A stretch of DNA of 64,000 nt from Bactericera cockerelli. Its lineage: Eukaryota; Arthropoda; Insecta; Hemiptera; Triozidae. Under the pieces are notes generated by a model. That model was not told the DNA's origin, ran no database searches, and saw nothing but the letters and a program-made list of their open reading frames with translations. The DNA is taken from assembly GCA_024516035.1 (NCBI GenBank), contig CM044955.1, forward strand, positions 49,211,715 through 49,275,714, written 5' to 3'. The position numbers were made by a program, and so were the translations under genes. How positions within the stretch are numbered: position 1 is the first letter of the stretch; every line of letters begins with the position of its first letter. Below are positions 10,301-18,496 of the stretch, piece by piece.

Positions 10301-10504
10301 GCTTTCACGGCCATGCCTCGGCCCGCAAAGCGGGCGACAGCCCGCTAGTAAATAAATAAGAGGAAGTGTACTCACCTCTCCTGGATACAGGAAAACTATC
10401 TCGTCTAGTTTACTGGTGATGGCGGTATACTTGACACAGGAAATAAACTGAACCACACAGTACGCCAGGATGGGAATCAGCAGGGTCAGAAATATACAGG
10501 ACAT
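7345..10504 (-). CDS. Secreted cysteine-rich protein (3' end missing)
   Basis: Four exons join in phase: 10376-10504 (43 codons, ATG at 10504), 9331-9467, 8244-8304 and 7345-7542. Donors are GTGAGT, GTGAGT, GTAAAC and GTGAGT, and each acceptor ends in AG. The 175 codons begin with a hydrophobic signal sequence (MSCIFLTLLIPILAYCVVQF). The mature part is cysteine-rich: RNCSLNDVC and ERLCRCNDKDKEDCPW in exon 2, FCNKISEVPPC, HCYCPPYHYW and a HHHH run in exon 4. No stop follows the last donor, so at least one more exon lies at lower coordinates or outside the window; the BEL nest would then sit in an intron. The family was not recognised. The disulfide-rich, secreted or extracellular character is inferred. 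The gene model is supported by phase agreement at every junction and by dense cysteines only in the predicted exons. Confidence 0.75.
7630..8230. other. Intron sequence, no feature recognised
   Basis: AT-rich DNA between exons 4 and 3 of the cysteine-rich gene. Several short A runs are present. No gene or repeat family was identified. Confidence 0.5.
8515..8626 (-). mobile_element. tRNA-derived SINE, family E
   Basis: On the minus strand a tRNA-like head (CACCGTGGCCGAGTGAGTTA, then GGGTTCGATCCC) is followed by a body passing through TTTATGCTCTGTACTTGG to the TATACCTCATGAG end. Related copies are at 13325-13422, 26005-26110, 29140-29210 and 48265-48345. Confidence 0.7.
8733..9025 (+). mobile_element. 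tRNA-derived SINE, family F
   Basis: The head GCACTAATGGCTTAGTAGTA with B box GGTTTGATCC is followed by a body containing GTTGTTTGTATGGGATACCT and GTGTTGACCCAGAACCTAAG and an A-rich tail. Other copies are at 29563-29850 and 61286-61570 (minus) and 50316-51200 (plus, interrupted). Confidence 0.75.
9165..9320 (+). mobile_element. LINE 3'-end fragment (GAGATTGCC...AATAAC family)
   Basis: The motif GAGATTGCCACAGGCAATAA plus CCGCCCTTTAGGTAGGACAT is followed by T-rich DNA. The same block recurs at 9960, 13150, 21066, 42725 and 44150 (minus). The layout resembles 3' untranslated ends of Jockey/CR1-type LINEs of insects. Copies are 5'-truncated. Confidence 0.6.
9655..9890 (+). repeat. Dispersed repeat with internal duplication
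   Basis: GTCTGGCTGGGGGACTATAA and GTCTGGCTGGGAGACTGTAA are two adjacent near-copies. A similar line (GTCTGGCTGGGGGACGTTAA) is found at 48960. The family was not identified. Confidence 0.45.
9955..10114 (+). mobile_element. LINE 3'-end fragment
   Basis: Contains GAGATTGCCAAAGACAATAA and CCCGCCCTTTAGTTAGGACA and ends TGATAAAGTGTAAA, where a Helitron starts at 10115. Same family as the 9165 copy. Confidence 0.6.
10115..10348 (+). mobile_element. Non-autonomous Helitron
   Basis: Starts TCTTAATATATAAATG and ends GCGGGCGACAGCCCGCTAG with a 3' hairpin (GCGGGC...GCCCGC) just before CTAG. It is bounded by A at 10114 and T at 10349, the expected A/T target. A second copy lies at 33510-33733 with the same two ends. 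Confidence 0.8.
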
Positions 10505-11419
10505 CTTGCGTTCTTGTGAAGAGCGGTCGAAATGAGACGATTTGAAAAAAAAAAACTAAATTAGGAAAGCGATGGCCTGAACGATTTGTGGTAGTTTGTC
10601 TAAAACGATTTTCACAGAACAAAAACATAAGCTTAGGAAAAATAACTTTGTAAATAATTAAAATACTTAAAATAATTTTAAGAAAAACGTAAATAAATGG
10701 AAAAAAAACTTAAGACCGCTATGTTTCGTGAAAGATTTTTATTTATTTATTAAAAAACTACAAACTATCCTAGTTTTCTTAAATATCTAATATGTAAATC
10801 TTTATTAATTTCATAAGTATATTCCGATCATTTTCAACCTTTTCCGAAATATCCATACAAGTTTTTAAATATTTACTTGCTTACACCGGAACTTTTATTA
10901 CAGTATCATGTTTTCCAATAAACATTATTCAAAAATGACAAAAATTCGTATATTATTATGCATATTTAAATAAATAATGTTTACATTTGATTCCATTCAA
11001 TACAACACATTGTCGCTTCTTTACGCTGCTACTAGCATAACATGCGTGTCGGCTGCATTTGTAAGTGGCCGAGCAGGCTATTTTTAGTCCCGCGTACGGA
11101 AATAGATACAAGTTCAAACGTAGGCAGAAAGCGAGAGAGAGAAAAAAGCCAGAAATTTGAACATTTTTGAGAAAAAAAATATTAAATTTTATTTTTATGA
11201 AATAAATATTTTCGTCACTTCAATTTTTGGTATCAAGGTATATTACGGCCTGGTGAATAGTGGGTCGAGTTCCAAAGGGACATGAATTTTTTTTAGGTAC
11301 CTATTTATGATTTTATCTATCAACATAATCTAAATGTTTGTATGTTTACTACTGTAGATGTAGAACCCTTATGTTTTGCTAAGCCATCTCATTGTGATGA
11401 GACTTAAGTAACTTATTGT

Positions 11420-11500
11420 TCACAACCATGGCCATAGCCGGGGGGGCAGCTGCCCCCCCCCCCCCCTATTCAAAATCCTGGCTACGCCCACAACCCCTGT
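11420..11500. repeat. G/C-run element end
   Basis: CATAGCCGGGGGGGCAGCTG is followed by a 15-base C run and then AATCCTGGCTACGCCCACAA. The word GGCTACGCC matches ends seen at 41589-41760, suggesting an old DNA transposon remnant. Confidence 0.4.
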
Positions 11501-11910
11501 AGGGTTTATGGACAGAATAATTTCTACAAATTATCTAAAGTGCGAATCATTATCTACAATGAGACTAGCATTTGTGAAAAATTATACTTTAGGTATGTAT
11601 TTATTTAACACTATAAATTTTAAGACATCCGCAGATCCATCTCTCTGAAGTCTCAGATAGAAATGAACATCTTGATTTTTTTTTTTTTTTTTTTTTCTGC
11701 ACAGAATGTTTACACCTACCTATTTTTCTTATTTGATAAATTTGGCACATTTTTAAGAATTCTATTGCTTTGTTGAAGTTTTATGTACTATTATTCGATA
11801 TTGAGCACATTTTTAGGTATTAATAAATTGCTTTGGCTTTTGTTACAATTCTCTGAACTATCATTCAATTTCTGTTCATAATACGGCTGTCACTCATTGC
11901 GGTCTCTATT

Positions 11911-13001
11911 CTACTCCAAACCTTCCCTCTCCTTCCACGCTTTCTTGAGCGCGTCCAGTTTCTTCTTCTTGTAATCCTGAGTGGCCCTCCTCTTCTCGTC
12001 TATCCTTGCTATCTGCGCGTTAAGTGAGTCCCCCCCATTGATCTGGATGTCTAGTTGTGCCACCAGAAGCTCCCGGGCAGTCTTCCTGTTGTCGCTGAGG
12101 GAGCGGGACTGGTGGCATTTCACGACGATACCTACAGGAAACCAGAGGGTAGATGCGTTTTATACACCAGGGCATGAAAATTTAAATCTTTGTTTTTTTT
12201 TTTCTTCTTTTTTTTTAGTCATAAGTGTTTAATATTATTGTGTATTTTTTTATATTTTATTGTAAAAATGGGCATAACTCGTGAACTTGTTAAAAAAAAA
12301 TTACTACTCATGGTCTAGGGGTGATTACTACTCATGGTCCGTGACTAAGGGTCAGATAACGAAACAGGATTAAAGTTCATATAAGCCAGACACGCACTCA
12401 AGTTGGAGTTTCAACCAATCACAGGACACTATAGCCAGAGTTGAAGGACAGTCAGGCTTATCTTAAGTCTGTTTTATAATTGGGCCCTTGGAATCCTGGG
12501 TTGAGAATTATTTTGTAACACAAAATTTCATTACCTTCGCTGCATAATGCATAAAGAACTCGTGAGGTTAGCATTTCCAGCCCAGCCCAGTCTGTTTGAG
12601 TTTACTGTGGATAGCTGGTACTGGTACAGTTCCCATAAATTATAGGGTGAAAAAAGTTTTTCCTCATTCATTTGAGTTTGTGACCACATAAAAAAAACTC
12701 TGAGGGTTAGGTGGTAGAAAATGCTTTGAGCATTAACCTTGCCTGGTGGTTACCTTCCACAAAAGAGTATTATTATTATAATAAAAGGTTTTACTCAAGT
12801 ACATAGAATCTCACCCGAGGGTATATGCTGGAGAACAACACAATTGGACGTCTTAGCCACTGCCTGCCCCCCGGGCCCATTGCCCCTCACAAACTGCTCC
12901 TTCAGGTCTTTTTCGTTTAGTTTGGGCACTTTCGAATAGTCCAGGTCATATTTCCGAAATAAAGCGGAAGCGAACGAAATTTGGCGCCGAAAAACCGACA
13001 T
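11911..13001 (-). CDS. MTRFR: Mitochondrial release-factor-like protein MTRFR (C12orf65 family)
   Basis: Two coding exons: 12815-13001 (ATG at 13001) and 11911-12131, joined across a TCGG/GTGAGA donor and a CTGTAG acceptor in phase 1, giving 135 residues. The first exon carries the GGQ loop [18 protein letters not shown]. The junction restores [12 protein letters not shown], the segment that follows GGQ in this family. The C terminus is lysine-rich ([18 protein letters not shown]), as in other members. The N terminus [18 protein letters not shown] is basic with few acids and fits a mitochondrial targeting signal. The protein is known to rescue stalled mitochondrial ribosomes by peptidyl-tRNA hydrolysis without codon recognition. 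The start lies 12 bases after the stop of the LYR-motif reading frame and within the same exon, so both are probably on one mRNA. Confidence 0.93.
12650..12786 (+). mobile_element. SINE family A, 3' part
   Basis: Lies in the MTRFR intron. Retains CCTCATTCATTTGAGTTTGT, GGGTTAGGTGGTAGAAAATG and the ATT-rich tail. The tRNA head is missing. Confidence 0.7.
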
Positions 13002-13013
13002 CTAGTTTGATTT

Positions 13014-14051
13014 TTAGACCAGACGTTTTGTTTCCAACAGTGCCTGACCTCGCTGGAAAGGAAAAAGAAGTGGGTTTCATGGAGAGCTTTCTGAAAACTA
13101 AAGAATTACCTACTTAACCATAACCACATCTGCATTAGCTTTTGGGGTTCGGTGGGAGAGAAAGCCACAGGCTTTAACCTCGCCCCTTGGTTCACTACAT
13201 ATTCTATTGTGTCCTTTTTTTTCATGTTATATTTTGTTGAATGTATTATGTAGTTGAGCAATAAGTGTTAAATAATAATAGGTTCTACAGGGTAGAATAT
13301 CTTACAGCTGCGAGTTCTATTCATTTTTCCTCACAAGGTATGAGTGAACCCAAACATATAAGTACAGAGTGGAAAATTTCTGCACTGCTGGGGTTTTGCC
13401 ACTGCACTCGACCATGGTGACTACTATTTTATGGAATTAATTGCCAATTGTAGATCATCAGGTTATGAAAGTACACTCTTGTGAAATTTTATTGACCTAG
13501 CCAAGTTCTAGACCAACTAACACATACCTAAAGAAAGATTGTGGTGTGTCGTGTCACATTAACTTATAAACTAAAATTTGGTGGTGTTGTATGAGAAAAC
13601 TTGCTAGTTATTACAGTCGGTATGAGTTGGGTTTAGAACTCGAAATGAAGTTTCATTATACTCGTATGTTTTAGAAGAGACATGTAATACTCATCAATCT
13701 AAGTAGCTTTTTTGTTCAGGCAGTGGACTTGCAACCTGTAGGTTGGTGGTTCGAAACCAAACATGGCAAATTTTAGTAAGGTGGGTTCGAGTAATTGTAA
13801 AGTCACTTTAGTGATTAACTCAAAACATTTTATTTGGTGCTAGAATAGATAGGTACTAATAGAACTTCACAAAGCAATTTGACTTACTTTGTATCGGAAT
13901 TCCAACTGTTCAGGAGTTCTTACTTCTGCTCTGAACTCAGATCTAATTCTTCTCAAATAATAACTTTGATCAGTCAGATGCAAACTCTTTCCATATTTGA
14001 GAAGTTTTCTATACAAGTCGACTATCTCTTTTCCTTGTAATTTGGTAAGAC
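13014..14051 (-). CDS. LYR-motif small protein, MIEF1-microprotein-like (5' end not found)
   Basis: Two exons: 13888-14051 (acceptor TTCAG, donor GTAAGT) and 13014-13052 (acceptor TTTCCAG), ending TAA at 13014-13016. The first visible exon enters with two bases of a split codon, so an upstream exon with the start is missing from this model. The 54 codons of the long exon contain GKEIVDLYRKLLKYGKSLHL and TDQSYYLRRIRSEFRAEV. That is an L-Y-R motif followed by the F/Y and RRIRxEFR pattern of complex1_LYR proteins, closest in memory to the human MIEF1 upstream-frame microprotein, which acts in mitochondrial ribosome assembly. Its final exon encodes 12 residues and is the same exon that carries the MTRFR start. 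The call is by motif and length; orthology to the MIEF1 peptide versus another LYRM is unproven. Confidence 0.75.
13150..13290 (+). mobile_element. LINE 3'-end fragment, diverged
   Basis: GGGAGAGAAAGCCACAGGCT with ACCTCGCCCCTTGGTTCACT and the ending GCAATAAGTGTTAAATAATA. It lies in the intron of the LYR-motif frame. Confidence 0.5.
13325..13422 (-). mobile_element. SINE family E, damaged
   Basis: Minus-strand copy. The CCATGGTCGAGTGCAGTGGC head and CACTCATACCTTGTGAG end are recognisable, and the B box is partly lost. Confidence 0.5.
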
Positions 14052-14109
14052 CTGAACAAAAAAGAAATTTTGTTATTTATGTTTTTTGTTTTAATTGCTG
14101 ATGAAAACA

Positions 14110-14740
14110 TTCTTATTTTTCTAGCATATTAATAGAATACCTATTGTCTTATATTAATTTATTAATTGTCATAAGGTTTCAATATTCTCTCTTACAATAA
14201 TATAAACAAAACTAAATCAGTTACTTAAAAAAATGAGATTTATTTTTCATTAACTGAAAACAACTTAAGTTTTAGGCACAGTTTAAGGTAACAGGAAGTT
14301 AAAAAAGACAAAGAAAAACAATGTGATTATGACAAATTACTGATGGAAAATGTTTAAATATGTGTGATGTGTAGAAAAGTGTGAATTTTAGTAACAATTT
14401 GTGAGAAAACACATTGAAAAATGAAATTAATAATTAGAGCTCTGATTAATCTGTCCAAAATTGCCTGAATATGATAAAAATTATGCTGGGAAAAGTGCCA
14501 AAATATGCTAAAATAATCACAGTACATACTAATCCTTTTTGGATATAATTTCTGGATGTATCAAATGAAAAAAATGCTTGATTGCTTGAATTAATCCAAA
14601 TTTGTGTAAAATATGCTAAAACTCAAAAATCATTAAAATATGGTAGTAATCTTTTGCATTATTATTCGGGCTCTATTAATAATTCACTAGAATATACTAC
14701 CATACATATTCTTCTCTAGCTGAGGGACATCAAATAGGGA
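14110..14740. other. Unassigned AT-rich DNA
   Basis: No coding exon could be supported here, although the missing first exon of the LYR-motif gene should lie upstream of 14051. Related short words (ATATGCTAAAA) recur between 14460 and 14640. Confidence 0.4.
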
Positions 14741-14744
14741 GAAT

Positions 14745-14970
14745 ACAAGTGTCTCACTAGAGCACTATAAACATAGAAGAGACTAGCCAACCCTAACAAG
14801 CAAGGTTTCAATTCCCCCAAGGGTTTAATGGCTTATAGAGAAAAAGCCCAAGTTGTCATGATGGTTGATCACACATAGAAATATGTGCTTCAGAACAAGC
14901 CAACTTTTAAACTAAAGATAGAGAGAGACCATCACTCCCTGTTGTACAAAGCTCTCTTTATTTGGAAGAA
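14745..14970 (+). repeat. Dispersed repeat shared with 63364-63590
   Basis: GTCTCACTAGAGCACTATAA, AGGGTTTAATGGCTTATAGA, CATGATGGTTGATCACACAT and GAGACCATCACTCCCTGTTG all match the block at 63364. The copy there ends in (CAA)n. The family was not identified. Confidence 0.6.
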
Positions 14971-15216
14971 CCGCCAAGAGTTTATAAATTAATATTGATC
15001 TGAATTTCTACTTGTGGCAGCACCATACAGTTTTGTTCTTTTTGTTGTGGTGTCTTTGTAAAAAGAAAAACAACCAACAAATAAAAATGATTTTCTGTTT
15101 CCACTTTGAGTAATAAATGTTTGCGATACCATGTTATCCTTATCTACTGTGTTTTAATTTAAATTAAAGGAATTGAGTTCCAACAGTTATTACAGTGATG
15201 ATGAGGTTGGTTAACT

Positions 15217-16290
15217 ATGACCAAAAACAAAGTACTGGGAAACCTGAGCTCATTGGATACTGGTGAAAAAGTCAAGGGTTGGACTGAACAAATCGAAATA
15301 TACTGTTCATTTAACAGTGTTCTGAAAAAAAAAGTTTTACTCTTTATATCATACTTGAGCCCTGAGGCTTATAACACTCTATGCAAGAGTATCTTGCCTG
15401 AATCTCTTGTAGAGAAGGACTATATCACCTTGAAGAATTGCTTAATTAACACTGTGCAACACACCCCAAATTTCCTAATTGAAACAGCAGAAAGGAGAGT
15501 CCATTGGGGACTATCTGAAAATTTAAGGATAAAAAGGAATTTTTGAAAGATCAATTCATTTGGGGAATTTTCGATGAAAATATCAAAAATTAGATCTGAG
15601 GAAGTGTGTAAAACTAGCACAAACAGTAGAAATGACAAACCAAAGTGTGTCTTAATTATCAGTCAATAGTGTGTCTTCTCAATCAACATCTTCAGTACGT
15701 ATACATCATTTTGAAAATTGGCAACGATATCAAGCAAGAGTTAAATGCTATTGCTGTGGAAAACCTGGACACACAAAGCCAGCTTGCACATTCAAAAGTT
15801 ATCAGTGTAAGAAATGCAAGAAAAGTGGTCATCTAGCAAAAGTATGTAAAGCAAGTTACAAGAAATCAGAAGAACCAAACACAAAATCGTTTAATTACAT
15901 TGAAGAAGATGATAAAATTTCAGAGGATAATTTGAACTTAATACGTATGAGACGGCGTGCCCACCGGTGGGTCACGATTTTTTTTCAATTTCCCTTGTAA
16001 CGTGACACACCGGTGGGCACAGATAATGCTATTATTAATATATTTTTGTACTCGCCCGTCCCAATTTTTTTTTGTTGTTGTCATATTTGTCATATACCCT
16101 AATTTGAAGCCGTCCCAGCTTACAAACTATAGAAAATAGGACCCGTCTCATACGTGTTAAATGCATTGTTCTGTGTAGATTCTAAACAGGAAATTTTTGC
16201 TGATCCTGTGTTTATTACCTTAAATGTTAATAAGGAATCAGTTAAATTCTTGGCTGACTACATCAACAACATTATATCATTTTTCACTTT
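15217..16290 (+). pseudogene. Decayed Ty3/Gypsy-type gag and protease fragment
   Basis: A gag-like frame opens at 15217 and stops at 15544. A second frame holds two CCHC zinc knuckles, CYCCGKPGHTKPAC at about 15746-15787 and CKKCKKSGHLAKVC at about 15806-15847. After a MITE (15942-16156) the same frame resumes with a stretch resembling the N-terminal strand of a retroviral-type protease before decaying. No LTR or RT was found. Frame breaks and the inserted MITE show it is inactive. Confidence 0.75.
15942..16156. mobile_element. piggyBac-type MITE
   Basis: A 215-base element flanked by TTAA at 15938-15941 and 16157-16160. The ends are inverted repeats (ACGTATGAGACGG against CCGTCTCATACGT). 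An inner inverted pair (GTGCCCACCGGTGGG against ACACCGGTGGGCAC) is also present. TTAA target duplication is the hallmark of piggyBac elements. It has no coding capacity. Confidence 0.75.
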
Positions 16291-16587
16291 GCCTTATGGT
16301 TGAGGTTGGTTGAACATCCTTAATAACCGTATTATAACTACCCTAACCAAAACATTTAAATAAGGTGGGTATCTTTTACAAAATATATGGCTGTATGTTC
16401 ATTTTATCATTTAATTGTTTAGTACTTTTCCTCTGCCTAAATCAGTACTTTATTACAATTGCTGCAAAATGTACATTTAAAACATTGATACTACCCTCAT
16501 ATAGGTAAGTACCTAATCAACTTAAAACTATGTAAAATATCTTATTATAAAATCCTTATTTTGATAAAATCATATCAAAGTTTAACA

Positions 16588-17283
16588 CTAATAATAACTC
16601 TTATAGTAAATGGTTTTGACAATGAAAAAGGTTCCACCATAAACCAATACAAAAGACAGAACACTAACGTAGAGTCCCAAGTCAGTGTTACCAACAGGTA
16701 CAGTAGCAGTCAAAGTAATTGGTGTAATTGTTGTGTCTAGCTTGGTCCATTTACACAAGGAGTTGTCAGATGCAGAGCATGGGAAATCAAACTTTTTTAC
16801 TGCTGGATCTGAGCTGTCCTTAGCACAACGGGAAAATAATGATGGCTGTCCTATGTTTATGTTCTTGTAACCACCACCACTGGTAGGTGCTTGGTAACGT
16901 AAATGAATTGGAAGCTCTACACTGCGCGTGATCTTTGGTCCTTCTTGTGCACTCGGATAAATGTATGCCTTGAAAGGGATTGCTTTCTCGGAGTATGCTG
17001 TTGCTTCAACATTGACGGTAGTGTTGAGGGAAGACTCCAAACCTGTTTTGGCAGCAAGTCCAAGAATTTGATCAGAATCTACGTAAACAGAGCTAGGTAG
17101 ATATTCAACCAATAGAAGTGAGCATGGATAGGTTTCACTGGTGCTGTAGATGTCAATGTTTGACACTAGATCCCGATGGAAGCCGTGGTTTCTCAGTTCT
17201 CTTGTGATGGTGACTTGCGATCGACAGGAGACTGAGATGAATGCAGCGCTGCTGAGTAACAAGGTAAGGATAGGATAAGCCAT
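16588..17283 (-). CDS. PIGX: GPI mannosyltransferase I stabilising subunit PIG-X
   Basis: A single-exon frame of 231 residues from ATG at 17283. An N-terminal signal peptide (MAYPILTLLLSSAAFISVSC) is followed by a lumenal PIG-X/PBN1 domain with RELRNHGFHRDL, CSLLLVEYLPSSVYVDSDQ, the HLRYQAP motif (family pattern P(I/L)H(L/F)RY) and CSASDNSLCKW. A C-terminal membrane helix (LGLYVSVLSFVLVYGGTFFI) and a short basic tail follow. PIG-X is an ER membrane protein that stabilises the PIG-M mannosyltransferase, which adds the first mannose to the GPI anchor. Length is close to animal homologues. A CG-richer stretch at about 17470-17570 (TTCGCGGCGGAAATGCGG and similar) probably holds its promoter. The next gene upstream, TMEM107, points the other way. 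Confidence 0.93.
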   Translation of the reverse strand: MAYPILTLLLSSAAFISVSCRSQVTITRELRNHGFHRDLVSNIDIYSTSETYPCSLLLVEYLPSSVYVDSDQILGLAAKTGLESSLNTTVNVEATAYSEKAIPFKAYIYPSAQEGPKITRSVELPIHLRYQAPTSGGGYKNINIGQPSLFSRCAKDSSDPAVKKFDFPCSASDNSLCKWTKLDTTITPITLTATVPVGNTDLGLYVSVLSFVLVYGGTFFIVKTIYYKSYY

Positions 17284-17289
17284 GCTGTG

Positions 17290-17600
17290 GATGTTATCAG
17301 AACTTACTCATAATAGTCCAGAGTTAAATGAGATGAGCAGCGGTCTTGAAGGGATAAAATTAACAGGTAGAGATTCTAGAGAACACCACCTAACGTTATT
17401 TTTTAATGGGAAATTACGACAAATGAATAGTTCTTTGAGCTGAGAACGCCGATTATTTCAAAATTACTTTTTTTAAATTTTCGCGGCGGAAATGCGGTGC
17501 ACATAGGTCGCGTTTACAATAAGAGCGCACAGTGCGCATCCACTCTGTCGTGCGTTTCCTCTTTGACAGCTCAGACAGAACAAAAAGTTGTCGTTTAGTT
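17290..17600. promoter_or_regulatory. CG-rich candidate promoter region
   Basis: The stretch upstream of PIGX has several CpG-bearing words (TTTTCGCGGCGGAAATGCGG, GGTCGCGTTTACAATAAG, AGAGCGCACAGTGCGC) in otherwise CpG-poor DNA. No TATA box was assigned. Placement only suggests promoter function. Confidence 0.35.
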
Positions 17601-18065
17601 AATGGATAATTATATTATAATTATTATGTATGAACTTTACCATAGCACTGTGGACCAGTACACTTTTATACATTGAGACAGTGGAGAAATGCGTTTCGAC
17701 ATTGGCCGGAGGTGGGATCTTTATACATATAGCAAATTTAAATACCTACATTATAATTTCTGGCTCCTAGCTTAGAATTGAACCTGAGACTAACTAACTA
17801 CAATATTATTATTATCTACTATCTACAATCTACAGCTCGTTAGAAATAATTTGATTACCTATCTGCAACTAGCTTGTAGGTACCTACCTACCTAGTAGAG
17901 AGCACAATAATTTCAGACAAAATGTTTGGCTTCGTTTCCATGGTAACGAGAAAGTGTTTAGTTCTTCGAAAGGAAAATCTGATGGAGGGATAAAAAAGTA
18001 ACCCGCTTGTTCATTATTGTTTGGTTACTAATCCATTGAGGATGGAAAATAAAATATTTTTAAGT

Positions 18066-18255
18066 AGATCTACCTACCTACTTACTTTCTTGTGATTACT
18101 TACAACTTGTAATCTAATACCTACAACCTTTCTTGTGATTAATACTTAGGAACTTTTAATGTAATACCTACCTACTTACTTACTTTCTTGTGATTACTTA
18201 CAACTTTTAATCTAATACCTACTTACTTACTTTCTTGTGATTACTTACAACTCAG
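18066..18255. repeat. Tandem repeat of about 60 bases
   Basis: Three to four imperfect units contain CTTACTTTCTTGTGATTACT and TACAACTTTTAATCTAATAC, embedded in TACCTACC tracts. It lies about 250 bases upstream of the TMEM107 start. Confidence 0.75.
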
Positions 18256-18496
18256 AACCTACATCTCCTTCTTACTGAAGAAGAGCATCCTGTCACGTAA
18301 AACAAAGCCATTAAAAAAAAAGTGTAGGTACCAAGGTATGTCGAAATAACTACTAAGTTTTTTCCGTAAGTGCCCAGTCTACACTGAGTAAAATAAAATC
18401 GAAGTGCTATACAAATTTTACAAATAGTGTCACTGTACATGAGTGCGTATTATAATAGTTGTGATAGAAGCGGTAATCGTACTCGCAAACTACAAG

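Noticed and set aside
10097..10375. C-terminal continuation of the cysteine-rich gene exon 1
   Set aside because: Past the GTGAGT donor the frame reads through a Helitron; not coding.
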